NCBI RefSeq assembly: GCF_018141005.1
Contig: NZ_CP046582.1
Coordinates: forward strand, 3,162,001-3,226,000
DNA length: 64,000 nt
DNA from: Erwinia sp. E602
GTDB lineage: Bacteria > Pseudomonadota > Gammaproteobacteria > Enterobacterales > Enterobacteriaceae
Reading direction: 5' to 3'
The translations under genes and the position numbers were made by a program. Below, piece by piece: positions 1-8,845 of this stretch (position 1 is its first letter; each line of letters opens with the position of its first letter). The notes beneath the pieces are model-generated. The model was not told where the DNA came from. It worked only from the letters and a program-made list of their open reading frames with translations, and did no database searches.

Positions 1-502
1 CACCGGCGGCTTCGCCGTTTCCGCGCTGATGGGCGGCTGCAGCGAAGTGATCAGCGTCGATACCTCACAGGACGCGCTGGACGTTGCGAAACAGAACGTT
101 GAGCTGAACGGGCTGGACCTGTCTAAGGCGCAGTTTGTGCGTGATGACGTGTTTAAACTGCTGCGCCGCTACCGCGACGAAGGTGAAAAGTTTGACCTGA
201 TCGTGATGGACCCGCCGAAGTTCGTTGAAAATAAAAATCAGCTTATGGGCGCCTGCCGCGGTTATAAAGATATCAACATGCTGGCGATGCAGCTGCTGAA
301 TCCGGGCGGCACGCTGCTGACCTTCTCCTGTTCCGGCCTGATGACCACCGACCTGTTCCAGAAGATTGTCGCTGACGCCGCGATTGATGCCCGCCGTGAA
401 GTGCAGTTTATCGAGCAGTTCCGCCAGGCGGCCGATCACCCGGTGCTGGCCAGCTACCCGGAAGGGCTGTACCTGAAAGGATTTGCCTGCCACGTTCTGT
501 GA
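1..502 (+). CDS. rlmI: 23S rRNA m5C1962 methyltransferase RlmI, 3' part
   Basis: The gene is cut by the window start; reading frame 2 is open from base 2 to a TGA at 500-502, giving the last 166 or so residues of a protein that is about 396 residues in E. coli. RlmI uses S-adenosylmethionine to methylate C1962 of 23S rRNA. The visible part is the catalytic Rossmann domain: [12 protein letters not shown] (SAM loop region), the [10 protein letters not shown] motif, and the FSCSG motif that carries a conserved cysteine of RNA m5C enzymes. Identity to the E. coli protein, recalled from memory, is very high. The stop codon lies directly before the hspQ promoter. Confidence 0.95.
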   Translation, partial: TGGFAVSALMGGCSEVISVDTSQDALDVAKQNVELNGLDLSKAQFVRDDVFKLLRRYRDEGEKFDLIVMDPPKFVENKNQLMGACRGYKDINMLAMQLLNPGGTLLTFSCSGLMTTDLFQKIVADAAIDARREVQFIEQFRQAADHPVLASYPEGLYLKGFACHVL

Positions 503-532
503 CTTGAAAAAAGGTTGTCCTGCCCCGATATT
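503..532 (+). promoter_or_regulatory. sigma-32 heat-shock promoter of hspQ
   Basis: CTTGAAA at 503-509 is followed after 13 bases by CCCCGATATT at 523-532. The known RpoH consensus is CTTGAAA, a spacer of about 11-16, then CCCCATnT, so this is a near-consensus heat-shock promoter. It starts one base after the rlmI stop codon and 32 bases before the hspQ ATG. hspQ is a known heat-shock gene in E. coli. Confidence 0.85.
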
Positions 533-563
533 ATGTTCAGGGCAACTTTTTCAGGAGGTCATG

Positions 564-881
564 ATGATTGCCAGCAAATTCGGTATTGGCCAGCAGGTGC
601 GTCACCAGCTGCTGGGTTTCCCTGGCGTGGTGGTGGACGTTGACGCGGAGTACTCGCTGAAAGATCCGGCGGTCACCGAGATCGACGGTTACGATGCGTT
701 TCGCACCGCACCCTGGTATCACGTGGTGATGGAAGATGACGAGGGCCAGACGGTGCACACCTATCTGGCTGAGGCGCAGCTTTCGTGGGAAGCCCCGGAT
801 GACCATCCCGGGCACTCCTCCCTTGATGAACTGGCCGCCTCGGTGCGTCAGCAGCTAAGCGCGCCTCACCTGCGTAACTAA
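564..881 (+). CDS. hspQ: heat shock protein HspQ
   Basis: 105 residues, the same length as E. coli HspQ. The family binds hemimethylated DNA, promotes turnover of mutant DnaA and acts as a specificity-enhancing factor for Lon. The start [12 protein letters not shown] and the motif [11 protein letters not shown] are diagnostic. Two ATGs are adjacent (561 and 564); the Shine-Dalgarno AGGAGGT at 553-559 leaves 1 base to the first and 4 to the second, and the E. coli protein starts at the second, so 564 is preferred. It is followed by a GC-rich hairpin and converges on yccU. Confidence 0.95.
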   Translation: MIASKFGIGQQVRHQLLGFPGVVVDVDAEYSLKDPAVTEIDGYDAFRTAPWYHVVMEDDEGQTVHTYLAEAQLSWEAPDDHPGHSSLDELAASVRQQLSAPHLRN

Positions 882-883
882 GT

Positions 884-908
884 CCGGCCCCGCGATCGGC
901 GGGGCCGG
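884..908. terminator. bidirectional terminator between hspQ and yccU
   Basis: A strong inverted repeat, CCGGCCCCGC then a short loop then GGCGGGGCCGG, lies in the 30-base gap between the converging hspQ and yccU genes. The hspQ side is followed by only a short T run, so termination strength is uncertain. Confidence 0.7.
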
Positions 909-911
909 ATT

Positions 912-1331
912 TCAGGCGCTTTTCAGCAGCCCCAGCCGCGGTATCTCTACCTTCGGGCAGCGATCCATTATTACCTTCAGTCCGGCGTCAGCCGCCAGTA
1001 CACCCGCCTGTTCATTGATCACCCCAATCTGCAGCCACAGCGTTTTAGCGCCAATGGCGATCGCTTCCTGCGCTACCCCCCACGCGGCTTCAGAATTGCG
1101 GAATACGTCAACCATGTCTACCGGCTGCGGAATATCGGCCAGCCTGGCGTACGCCTTCTGCCCCAGCAGCTCCTTTCCCGCCAGCTTCGGGCTGACCGGG
1201 ATCACCTGATAGCCCTGCGCCAGCAGAAACGCCATCACGTGGTAACTGGCGCGCGCCGGATTGTCACTGGCCCCCACCAGCGCAATGCTGCGGGTGGTAT
1301 TCAGCACGTCAGTAATCGTTTGATCGCTCAT
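912..1331 (-). CDS. yccU: CoA-binding protein YccU
   Basis: 139 residues; the whole protein is one CoA-binding Rossmann-like domain. Recognisable signatures are IALVGASDNPARASY near the N terminus, VDMVDVFRNSEA in the middle and MDRCPKVEIPRLGL at the end, matching E. coli YccU along its length. The physiological role is not established; the family resembles the CoA-binding part of succinyl-CoA synthetase and CoA-dependent acyltransferases. It is transcribed alone, converging on hspQ and diverging from yccT across about 200 AT-rich bases. Confidence 0.92.
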   Translation of the reverse strand: MSDQTITDVLNTTRSIALVGASDNPARASYHVMAFLLAQGYQVIPVSPKLAGKELLGQKAYARLADIPQPVDMVDVFRNSEAAWGVAQEAIAIGAKTLWLQIGVINEQAGVLAADAGLKVIMDRCPKVEIPRLGLLKSA

Positions 1332-1528
1332 CTAAGGTCTCCATTTGCTGATAAAGCGTGTCAGAGAGTGTGGCTGACACGGGCGACGCCATCCGGGGAT
1401 CGCCGATCCCGGTTGTGCGTTTTATGATATATAGCACGATTAAATATTTTAAAATGTTAATATGCTGCCATACTGAAAGACTTTGATACATTCGAATTTA
1501 TGCCGTCGCTGACCGGGCTGGAGAAACA
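1332..1528. promoter_or_regulatory. divergent promoter region yccU / yccT
   Basis: 197 bases, very AT-rich in the centre (about 1420-1500, with stretches such as ATTAAATATTTTAAAATG). It must hold the promoters for both yccU (leftward) and yccT (rightward). No operator could be identified with confidence. The AT-rich character would suit a silencer such as H-NS, which is inference only. Confidence 0.45.
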
Positions 1529-2170
1529 ATGAAGTTGTATAAGGTTATCACCGGGTTGGTCATGATGCTGGTTGCCGCCGCGGTACCCGCCACCACGTTA
1601 AAACTCTCCCCTGAACTGGACCTGCTGGTGCTTGACGGGCGCCGGATTTCAGGATCTCTCCTGAAAGGCGCCGACGGGCTGGAACTGGAACGTGGTGAAC
1701 ATCAGCTGCTGTTCCGCCTGGAAAAAAACCTTAATCCGCTGGCCCACCAGCGCGACACCTGGCGCTCAGCGCCACAGATCGTCACCTTTATCACCAACAG
1801 CCGCTCGGTAGTGATCCAGTTCCCGGCGATCGGTACGCCACACGACGGCAGGGCCTTTGATAAAAAGCCGCAGTTCAGGTTGGTCGATGAGCAGGGTAAT
1901 GAAATAGCCAGCAAGCGCGACCGGCTGCTGCAGCCGATCAACGGCGATGCGGAACAGGTGATGATCCAGTACAACCTCACCGGTAAAATTGCCTCGGTGC
2001 CGCGTTTCGCACAGTCAGGGCAGCGTTCAGCGCTGGCCGGCCCACCGGCCGCAGAGATGGCCGACAGCCACAGCGCCGCCGAGCGTATGTTGCACCTGTG
2101 GTATCAGCAGGTGGACTCCGCCACCCGCCAGCGTTTTGTGATGCTGCTGAAGGCGCTGCATACCAGTTGA
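1529..2170 (+). CDS. yccT: DUF2057 protein YccT (CsgI), periplasmic curli-assembly modulator
   Basis: 213 residues with an N-terminal signal peptide (hydrophobic stretch to about residue 22, cleavage near VPA-TTL). The mature part has the DUF2057 signature LDLLVLDGRRISGSLLKGAD and LVFR-like strands. In E. coli and Salmonella the homologue, renamed CsgI, modulates curli assembly. The second half is diverged from E. coli, which is usual for this family. Start ATG 1529 is preceded by GGAGAA. No curli genes lie in the window, so the functional link here rests on homology only. Confidence 0.85.
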   Translation: MKLYKVITGLVMMLVAAAVPATTLKLSPELDLLVLDGRRISGSLLKGADGLELERGEHQLLFRLEKNLNPLAHQRDTWRSAPQIVTFITNSRSVVIQFPAIGTPHDGRAFDKKPQFRLVDEQGNEIASKRDRLLQPINGDAEQVMIQYNLTGKIASVPRFAQSGQRSALAGPPAAEMADSHSAAERMLHLWYQQVDSATRQRFVMLLKALHTS

Positions 2171-2252
2171 TCCCGCTTTGCCGCTGGCGCTACACTCAAC
2201 TCCCTGTTTGACCTGATAATAACATCACCCTCTTTGCTCACAGGAAAGTTGA

Positions 2253-2711
2253 ATGGACCAGACAACCCGTACCCTCGCGCCGAGTAAACATATTGCGCTG
2301 GTGGCGCATGACCACTGTAAAGACACTCTGATGCAGTGGGTAGCCGCCCACAAAACGCTGCTGCAGCACCATACGCTTTACGCTACCGGCACCACCGGCA
2401 ATCTGGTGCAGCGCGCTACAGGACTGCCGGTCACCGCCATGCTCAGCGGCCCGATGGGCGGCGATCAGCAGGTGGGTGCGCTGATTTCAGAAGGCAGGAT
2501 CGACGTGCTGATCTTCTTCTGGGACCCACTTAACGCGGTACCGCACGATCCTGACGTTAAGGCCCTGCTGCGGCTGGCCACCGTCTGGAACATTCCGGTG
2601 GCCACCAACCTGGCGACGGCCGACTTCATTATCAGTTCACCGCTGTTCTCCGGCGAGCTGGCCATTCAGATCCCAGACTACGAGCGTTACCTGCAGCAAC
2701 GTCTGAAGTAA
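2253..2711 (+). CDS. mgsA: methylglyoxal synthase MgsA
   Basis: 152 residues, same length as E. coli MgsA. It converts dihydroxyacetone phosphate to methylglyoxal plus phosphate, a bypass of lower glycolysis when phosphorylated sugars accumulate. The phosphate-binding ATGTTGNL, the [11 protein letters not shown] loop with the catalytic Asp71, and His98 and Asp101 in VPHDPD are all present at the E. coli positions. Shine-Dalgarno AGGAAAG precedes ATG 2253. It stands alone and converges on helD with only 12 bases between the stop codons. A methylglyoxal-detoxification-type hydrolase (gloC) lies later in the window. Confidence 0.97.
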   Translation: MDQTTRTLAPSKHIALVAHDHCKDTLMQWVAAHKTLLQHHTLYATGTTGNLVQRATGLPVTAMLSGPMGGDQQVGALISEGRIDVLIFFWDPLNAVPHDPDVKALLRLATVWNIPVATNLATADFIISSPLFSGELAIQIPDYERYLQQRLK

Positions 2712-2723
2712 CGCCCGCTGACG

Positions 2724-4778
2724 TCAGGGTTTTCTCAGCTGCGGAACGCCCTGACGAATTAACTCTGCAACAAAGGCCGAAGGCTGCTGGCGATCGACCA
2801 TCAGCCACACCTGGTGACGGGCGCGGGTCAGCGCCACGTAGGCCAGCCGCCGCTCTTCCGCATCCGGGAAATCTTCTGCCTGGGGTAGCAACGCCGCCTC
2901 CATTACCGATTCGCGTGCCGCGGCCGGGAAGCCCTCTTTACCCGCGCTCAGCCCCAGCAGGATCACGTAATCCGCCTGCTGCCCCTTACTGGCATGAATG
3001 GTCATAAAATCCAGCGTCAGATTAGGCCAGCGGGTCGCAGCCTTATCGAGCAACGGCGGCCGCAGATAGTGATAGCGCGCCAGCAGCAGCACTCGTTCGC
3101 CACTTTTTACGTAACCGCTCATTTTATTAATCAGCGCTTCCAGCTGGTCATCCGGCAGCAGCTGTACCGCTTTAGCACCGCCCTTCGTCAGGCTGTTGAG
3201 CGGCTTTTTTAACTGATGCGGGTTGCTCTGCACAAAGCGGTTGGCCACCTCGCCGATGCGCTGGTTAAAGCGGTAGGTGGTGTCGAGCACGCAGCGATCA
3301 CCTTCACCAAAGTAGTGATGGAACGCGGTGGTCAGGGTCATCTCGGCGCCGCTGAAGCGGTAAATTGCCTGCCAGTCATCACCGACGGCAAACAGCGTGG
3401 TCTGGCTGTTCTGCCGCCGCAGCGCAGACAGCAGCGCGGCCCGCTGCGGGGAGATATCCTGAAACTCATCGACGAGGATATGCTTCCACGGGCTGACAAA
3501 ACGGCCTTTTTCCAGAATATTGACCGCCTGATGGATCAGGCCGGCGAAATCCACCGCCCCCTCCTCCTTCAGCGCGTTTTTCCACGCTTTCAACAGCGGC
3601 GCCATCAGCCGGATACGTTTGCTGAACAGATCGCGCACCGCTTCCGGCGCGCTGTCGATCATCGCCGCCTGCGCGCCGCCGTGCGTGCGCATCAGCCCCA
3701 GCCAGCGGTCGAGCCGGCTGGCCAGTTTTTTAGCCAGCCGGTCATCCTGCCAGAAACTGCCGTCGTCCAGCTGCCACTCCAGCTCATCGGTCAGCCACTG
3801 CCGCCAGCCGCTGGCCTGCGCCTTCTTCTCGCTGCACTGCTGACGCCAGGCGTCGATAAGCAGCCGATGGCGGGCGTCGGTATCGCTTTCAAGACGGCTG
3901 ACCTTCGGGGACTTCTTGCTGCCCTGCTGAATAATGAGCAGCGCCAGCGAATGGAAGGTGCGGGCTTCAATCTCGTCGCTGTGCAGCCGTTCACTGATGC
4001 GCGCGTTCATCTCCTGCGCCGCCTGGCGGCCGAAGGCCAGTAGCAGGATCTGGCTGGCGACCGCCTGCTTACGCAGCAGCAGCCAGCCGGCTCGCGCCAC
4101 CAGCACCGAGGTTTTACCGCTGCCCGCTCCGGCCAGCACCAGCACCGACTCCTCGCCGTTGACCACCGCCCGCGCCTGTGCATCATTCAGCGGCGAGCTC
4201 TCCACACCGTCGAAGAAATCAGCGTACTGCTGCAGCATGCGCCGGGTCCATGCACCGTTACGCGTCTGCCGCTGGCTCTCGCTGTCCTGCAGCCACCGCA
4301 GGCAGTACTCATAGGGCTCGCTGCAGGCGTCAAAGTCCATCAGACGGTCAACGGGCAGCGGCAGGGCGGCAAAGGTGTCAGCAATCTGCTGTTGAAAGCT
4401 GCTGATATCCGCCCGTTTCAGCCAGCGGTCCTGCTGTTCCAGCTCGCGCAGACGTCCGGCCTGCGCCTCCAGCACGACGGCGGCAATGCCGCTCATCTCT
4501 TCGCTCCACTGCTGCCACGCCTGGCTGAAGTAGTGGAAGAAACGCTGAGTTTCACCCCATTCGGTACCGTGTAAACGCACCACTTTGTCATCCGGCAGGG
4601 AGAATTCCAGCTCTCCCCACACCAGCCCACGCTTGCACCTGACGGCCAGAAGCTGGTTAAACGGGATAACGTACTCATGCTTTTCGCCGCTCACCTCGAC
4701 GCCCGCGTTCAGCAGCCGCACGCGATTATAGGGATGCTGTGCCAGATGTTTGCCCAGCGACGTTGCTTTCAGTTCCAT
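2724..4778 (-). CDS. helD: DNA helicase IV
   Basis: 684 residues, identical in length to E. coli HelD, a superfamily 1 (UvrD-like) 3'-5' DNA helicase. Motifs in order: Walker A LAGAGSGKTS near residue 217, the DEFQD Walker B near 440, GDDWQAIYRFSGA, TTYRFNQRIG, TIHASKGQQADYVI, and the final VALTRAR motif. The N-terminal 200 residues precede the helicase core as in the family. It is transcribed leftward from a divergent region shared with yccF (130 bases). Confidence 0.96.
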   Translation of the reverse strand: MELKATSLGKHLAQHPYNRVRLLNAGVEVSGEKHEYVIPFNQLLAVRCKRGLVWGELEFSLPDDKVVRLHGTEWGETQRFFHYFSQAWQQWSEEMSGIAAVVLEAQAGRLRELEQQDRWLKRADISSFQQQIADTFAALPLPVDRLMDFDACSEPYEYCLRWLQDSESQRQTRNGAWTRRMLQQYADFFDGVESSPLNDAQARAVVNGEESVLVLAGAGSGKTSVLVARAGWLLLRKQAVASQILLLAFGRQAAQEMNARISERLHSDEIEARTFHSLALLIIQQGSKKSPKVSRLESDTDARHRLLIDAWRQQCSEKKAQASGWRQWLTDELEWQLDDGSFWQDDRLAKKLASRLDRWLGLMRTHGGAQAAMIDSAPEAVRDLFSKRIRLMAPLLKAWKNALKEEGAVDFAGLIHQAVNILEKGRFVSPWKHILVDEFQDISPQRAALLSALRRQNSQTTLFAVGDDWQAIYRFSGAEMTLTTAFHHYFGEGDRCVLDTTYRFNQRIGEVANRFVQSNPHQLKKPLNSLTKGGAKAVQLLPDDQLEALINKMSGYVKSGERVLLLARYHYLRPPLLDKAATRWPNLTLDFMTIHASKGQQADYVILLGLSAGKEGFPAAARESVMEAALLPQAEDFPDAEERRLAYVALTRARHQVWLMVDRQQPSAFVAELIRQGVPQLRKP

Positions 4779-4908
4779 TCCGGTGCCCCTGGGCTGCGGT
4801 TATTTTCTTCTGACGACAGTTTAACGGGCGCGGCGATACCGCTCCAGTGCTAAAACACGTTACAATCAAGCGATTGTCCTGACACCCTGTCTGAGAAGGA
4901 GCCCCGCG

Positions 4909-5355
4909 ATGCGCGCAGTTCTCAATATTCTGAATTTTGTTCTTGGTGGCTTTCTGACCACGCTATCCTGGCTACTGGCCACCGTAGTCAGCATTATCTT
5001 CATCTTCACGCTGCCGCTCACCCGCTCCTGCTGGGAGATCACCAAACTGTCGCTGCTGCCTTTTGGCAACGAAGCCGTTCACGTCGATGAACTTAATCCG
5101 GGCGGCAAAAGCGCGCTGCTCAACTCCGGCGGCACGCTGCTGAATATCCTGTGGTTTATCTTTTTCGGCTGGTGGCTGTGCCTGATGCATATTATGGCGG
5201 GTATCGCGCAGTGCATCACTATTATTGGCATTCCGGTTGGTATCGCCAATCTGAAAATCGCGGCCATTGCGCTGTGGCCGGTAGGCCGCCGCGTGGTGTC
5301 GGTCGAGGTGGCCCGCGCCGCGCGCGAAGCCCGTGCGCGCGGACAGTTCCGCTAA
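4909..5355 (+). CDS. yccF: inner membrane protein YccF
   Basis: 148 residues, same length as E. coli YccF. It contains two copies of the YccF repeat, each with a hydrophobic pair of segments; the signature LPLTRSCWEITKLSLLPFGNEA and GIPVGIANLKIAAIALWPVGR are conserved. The function is unknown. ATG 4909 has a strong AAGGAG 7 bases upstream. The stop is 9 bases before yccS, so the two are almost certainly co-transcribed. Confidence 0.93.
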   Translation: MRAVLNILNFVLGGFLTTLSWLLATVVSIIFIFTLPLTRSCWEITKLSLLPFGNEAVHVDELNPGGKSALLNSGGTLLNILWFIFFGWWLCLMHIMAGIAQCITIIGIPVGIANLKIAAIALWPVGRRVVSVEVARAAREARARGQFR

Positions 5356-5364
5356 GATCCGGGA

Positions 5365-7500
5365 ATGACTGCACTCATCACCCGCGGGCTGCACCGCTAC
5401 GCTTTCAATACCAGCTGGCTGTATAACCTGCGCATTACCCTGGCGCTGGCCGGCACCGCGGCGCTGCCGTGGTGGCTGGATCAGATTAGCTGGACCATTC
5501 CGCTGACCCTTGGTGTGGTGGCGGCGGCGCTGACCGACCTCGACGATCGCCTGAGCGGCAGGTTGCGTAATCTGCTGATCACCCTGACCTGTTTCTGCAT
5601 CGCCTCGGTCTCCGTGGAGCTGTTATTCCCCCATCCGTGGCTGTTTGTGGTCGGACTGGCGATCTCCAGCTGGGGATTTATTTTACTGGGTGCACTGGGG
5701 CCGCGTTACGCCACAATCGCCTTTGGCGCCGTGCTGATCGCTATTTATACCATGCTTGGCATCAACCTGTTTGAGCAGTGGTATCTGCAGCCGCTGCTGC
5801 TGCTGCTGGGGGCCGTGTGGTACAACCTGCTGACCCTGAGCGGACACCTGCTGTTTCCGATCCGCCCGCTGCAGGATAATCTATCCCGCTGCTTCAGCCA
5901 GCTGGCGCAGTACCTGGAAGCGAAAGCCAGCCTGTTTGACCCGGACCTGGAGCAGGATGACCGCCAGGCGCTGATAGCCGTAGCGATGGAGAACAGCAAA
6001 CTGGTGGCTGTGCTAAACCAGGCGAAAAGTTCGATTCAGTCGCGCCTGCGCGGCGATCGGGGCCAGCGCGGCACCCGGCGCACGCTGCACTTCTATTTTG
6101 TCGCGCAGGATATACACGAACGCGCCAGCTCGTCGCACGTGCAGTACCACCACCTGCGTCAGTCATGGGGGGCCAGCGATATCCTGTTTCGCTTCCAGCG
6201 TCTGCTGACGCTGCAGGCACGCGCCTGTGAGCAGCTGTCGCAGGCGATCCTGCTACGCGTGCCCTACCAGCACGATGTGCGCTTCGAGCGGATGTTCCAC
6301 AACCTCAACGCCACGCTGGCGCGTCTGGACGGCCAGCAGCCGGACAGCACCGAGCTGCAGGCGATGCACTATCTGCTCAATAACCTGAAGGCGATCGACG
6401 CCCAGCTGGCCACGATTGAGTCCGAACAGAGCCCGCCCGGCACAGCGCCGTCCGATCAGCGGCTGTCCAGCGACGGGCTGACCGGCTGGGGGGATATCCG
6501 CCTGCGGCTCAGCCGCCATCTCAGCCCGGAATCTCCGCTGTTTCGCCATGCAGTGCGCCTGTCGCTGCTGCTATGCACCGGCTATGCCTTTATTCAGCTG
6601 ACCGGGCTGCAGCATGGTTACTGGATCCTGCTGACCAGCCTGTTCGTCTGCCAGCCCAACTACAGCGCCACGCGCCGAAGGCTGACGTTGCGTATTCTCG
6701 GTACGCTGGCAGGCATCGCCATTGGTCTGCCCCTGCTGTGGCTGGTTCCCTCCACCGAGGGGCAACTGCTGCTGATCGTGCTGTTCGGCGTGCTGTTTTT
6801 TGCCTTCCGCACCGTGCAGTACGCACATGCCACCCTGTTTATCACCCTGCTGGTGCTGTTCTGCTTCAACCTGCTGGGCGAGGGCTTTGAGGTGGCGCTG
6901 CCGCGCATCATCGATACCCTGCTGGGCTGCGGTATTGCCTGGCTGGCGGTGATGTTTATCTGGCCTGACTGGCGATTCCGCCGGCTGCCCGTCGTGGCAC
7001 AGCGCACCCTGAACGCCAACTGCCGCTATCTGGATGCGATTCTGGTGCAGTATCATCAGGGTAAAGATAACCGGCTCGACTATCGTGTGGCCCGGCGCGA
7101 TGCGCACAATGCGGACGCCGAGCTGGCATCGGTGGTATCCAGCCTGTCAGCCGATAACAAAAGCGACCGGGCATTGCGGGAAGCGGCGTTTCGACTGCTG
7201 GGCCTGAACCATCTGTTCCTCAGCTATATTTCCGCACTGGGCGCGCACCGTGAACGGCTGGAAAGCGACGAGATGCTGCAATTGCTGGATGATGCCGTCT
7301 GCTATGTCGATGACATTCTGCACGCGGACGTCGCCAGTGAAGACCGCGCGCAGAGGATGATCGACAATCTCGCCGAGCGTATTCAACACCAGGAGAGCCA
7401 GGTTAATACCAAAGAGCCGCTGGTGCTGCAGCAGGTCGGTTTACTGGTCGATCTGCTGCCTGAAATTGCCCGGCTTAACAGGCATCTCGCCAGCCGTTAA
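5365..7500 (+). CDS. yccS: FUSC-family inner membrane protein YccS
   Basis: 711 residues (about 720 in E. coli). The architecture is that of the fusaric acid resistance / aromatic efflux-like YccS family: a block of membrane segments at roughly residues 20-150, a soluble alpha-helical region with RLRGDRGQRGTRR and DIHERASSSH, a second membrane block at about 400-520 including HGYWILLTSLFVCQPNYSATR, then a soluble C-terminal domain. Transport substrate is unknown. It is co-transcribed with yccF and converges on tfoX with a 13-base gap that holds no obvious terminator. Confidence 0.92.
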   Translation: MTALITRGLHRYAFNTSWLYNLRITLALAGTAALPWWLDQISWTIPLTLGVVAAALTDLDDRLSGRLRNLLITLTCFCIASVSVELLFPHPWLFVVGLAISSWGFILLGALGPRYATIAFGAVLIAIYTMLGINLFEQWYLQPLLLLLGAVWYNLLTLSGHLLFPIRPLQDNLSRCFSQLAQYLEAKASLFDPDLEQDDRQALIAVAMENSKLVAVLNQAKSSIQSRLRGDRGQRGTRRTLHFYFVAQDIHERASSSHVQYHHLRQSWGASDILFRFQRLLTLQARACEQLSQAILLRVPYQHDVRFERMFHNLNATLARLDGQQPDSTELQAMHYLLNNLKAIDAQLATIESEQSPPGTAPSDQRLSSDGLTGWGDIRLRLSRHLSPESPLFRHAVRLSLLLCTGYAFIQLTGLQHGYWILLTSLFVCQPNYSATRRRLTLRILGTLAGIAIGLPLLWLVPSTEGQLLLIVLFGVLFFAFRTVQYAHATLFITLLVLFCFNLLGEGFEVALPRIIDTLLGCGIAWLAVMFIWPDWRFRRLPVVAQRTLNANCRYLDAILVQYHQGKDNRLDYRVARRDAHNADAELASVVSSLSADNKSDRALREAAFRLLGLNHLFLSYISALGAHRERLESDEMLQLLDDAVCYVDDILHADVASEDRAQRMIDNLAERIQHQESQVNTKEPLVLQQVGLLVDLLPEIARLNRHLASR

Positions 7501-7513
7501 CGGCCCAGACCGG

Positions 7514-8125
7514 TTATCGCCGATCGCGCTGCGCATTCATGTAAAACCAGATGCGCAGCTCCTCCTTCACCGCACGCGGCAGGGCTTCGTAATGGCGGCC
7601 GACAATTGCCCCCTCCAGCGCGAGGAGTGCGGCAAGGCCAAGGTTTTTATTGCAGGCCCGTAGTTTCAGCCAGCACTGTTTCGCTCCCTGCTGACGAAGA
7701 TGGTTGATGGTATAAATACCCACCTGGCGCAGCAGCATCTCCATACGAAACCCCATATTGGGCAGATCTTTGATCCGCCGGTTGCTGATGCGCGCCTCGC
7801 GCTGCCGCTGGGCACCTTTCAGGCACAGGCTGGAGAGCGCCACCAGTTGATCGCTGTCCGACCAGAGCGCGTTGTCTACCCGATAGTAGTTCATCTCAAC
7901 CGGCACGCCGCGCTTATGCATACTTAGCGGCACCATTTTACGTTCCGCGATGTAGGGCTGCACCTGCTCACAAGCCCGCAGGTAGAGTTCCCCCTCCGCC
8001 ACCACCGCGAATACGGTCTTTTCTACCGAGAGACAATAGCCGCCAAATTGCGTGCGTGATTCCACGCAGCCCAGCGCGGCCAGACGCTGTTTGGTGGCTT
8101 CAATTCTATCCTTTGAACTTTTCAT
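7514..8125 (-). CDS. tfoX: competence regulator TfoX (Sxy)
   Basis: About 203 residues. It has an N-terminal TfoX domain (FGGYCLSVEKTVFAVVAEGELYLRA) and a C-terminal TfoX domain (IKDLPNMGFRMEMLLRQVGI). The family acts with CRP at non-canonical CRP-S sites to switch on DNA-uptake genes. GGAGG is followed directly by three consecutive ATG codons (8131, 8128, 8125 on the minus strand); the third gives a normal 6-base spacing and is chosen, but up to two extra methionines are possible. A comEC homologue lies at 52.6-54.8 kb in the same window, although competence in this organism is not implied by that alone. Confidence 0.9.
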   Translation of the reverse strand: MKSSKDRIEATKQRLAALGCVESRTQFGGYCLSVEKTVFAVVAEGELYLRACEQVQPYIAERKMVPLSMHKRGVPVEMNYYRVDNALWSDSDQLVALSSLCLKGAQRQREARISNRRIKDLPNMGFRMEMLLRQVGIYTINHLRQQGAKQCWLKLRACNKNLGLAALLALEGAIVGRHYEALPRAVKEELRIWFYMNAQRDRR

Positions 8126-8298
8126 CATCATCCTCCGCGTAGCTTAAGAAAACTCTCACAACTTCCTTTAAATCAACGCACTGAGGATGCCGCTTCCCCT
8201 GTTACTCGTTCAATCAATAATTTAGATAACGCCGTTTTAGATTGCGATTTTGAGAGACGTCATCAAAAAATAAGGTTGATCTTTGCTCAGCAGCCATA

Positions 8299-8318
8299 TA
8301 CTGTACATTCATACAGTA
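8299..8318. promoter_or_regulatory. LexA (SOS) box of sulA
   Basis: TACTGTACATTCATACAGTA matches the LexA consensus TACTGT-N8-ACAGTA with both half sites perfect. It ends 20 bases before the sulA ATG, the expected place for repression of sulA. It also sits about 170 bases upstream of the divergent tfoX start. Confidence 0.95.
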
Positions 8319-8338
8319 ACAACGTGAGCGAAGACATC

Positions 8339-8845
8339 ATGCGTACTCATTCCCTGAAATCTCAGTCTGTTAACAGCACCTGGCATGGAGCAGCGCGCGG
8401 CACCCCCTCCCCTGCCTGCGCCAGCGGCATGGTCAGCGAACTGGTTTACAGTCAGAATCAACCCGGCATGACTCAGCTGTTACTTCTGCCGCTGCTGCAG
8501 CAACTGAGTACCCAGTCTCGCTGGCAGCTGTGGCTAAACCCGCAACAAAAGCTAAGCCGTCACTGGTTGCTGCAGTCAGGGCTGCCGTTGGAAAAAATGA
8601 TGCAGGCCCCCCACTCAGGTTCGATTGCGACCGTGGAAGCGATGATCAAAGCGTTGCAAACCGGAAATTACAGTGTGGTGCTGGGCTGGTTTGATGAGGA
8701 AATATCAGAAATCGACCGGCAGCGGCTGGAGCACGCCGCCGGTTCAGGCCAGGCGCTTGGTTTAATTATGCGGCCAGAACGCTCAGTTTCTGCGCAGGAG
8801 AGACCGTTAAAAGGATTAAAAATTCACTCGAGTTTGTATCATTAA
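8339..8845 (+). CDS. sulA: SOS cell division inhibitor SulA
   Basis: 168 residues (169 in E. coli). SulA is made on DNA damage, blocks FtsZ polymerisation and is degraded by Lon. Conserved blocks are MTQLLLLPLLQQLSTQSRWQ, LNPQQKLSR, TGNYSVVLGW and the C terminus LKIHSSLYH, whose final residues are the Lon recognition tail in E. coli. An upstream in-frame ATG at 8276 lies before the LexA box and is rejected as the start. The N-terminal 30 residues are diverged, as is usual for SulA. Confidence 0.95.
   Translation: MRTHSLKSQSVNSTWHGAARGTPSPACASGMVSELVYSQNQPGMTQLLLLPLLQQLSTQSRWQLWLNPQQKLSRHWLLQSGLPLEKMMQAPHSGSIATVEAMIKALQTGNYSVVLGWFDEEISEIDRQRLEHAAGSGQALGLIMRPERSVSAQERPLKGLKIHSSLYH

Noticed and set aside
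8276..8338. Upstream start for sulA giving 189 residues
   Set aside because: It would place the LexA operator inside the coding sequence; homology begins at the ATG at 8339.
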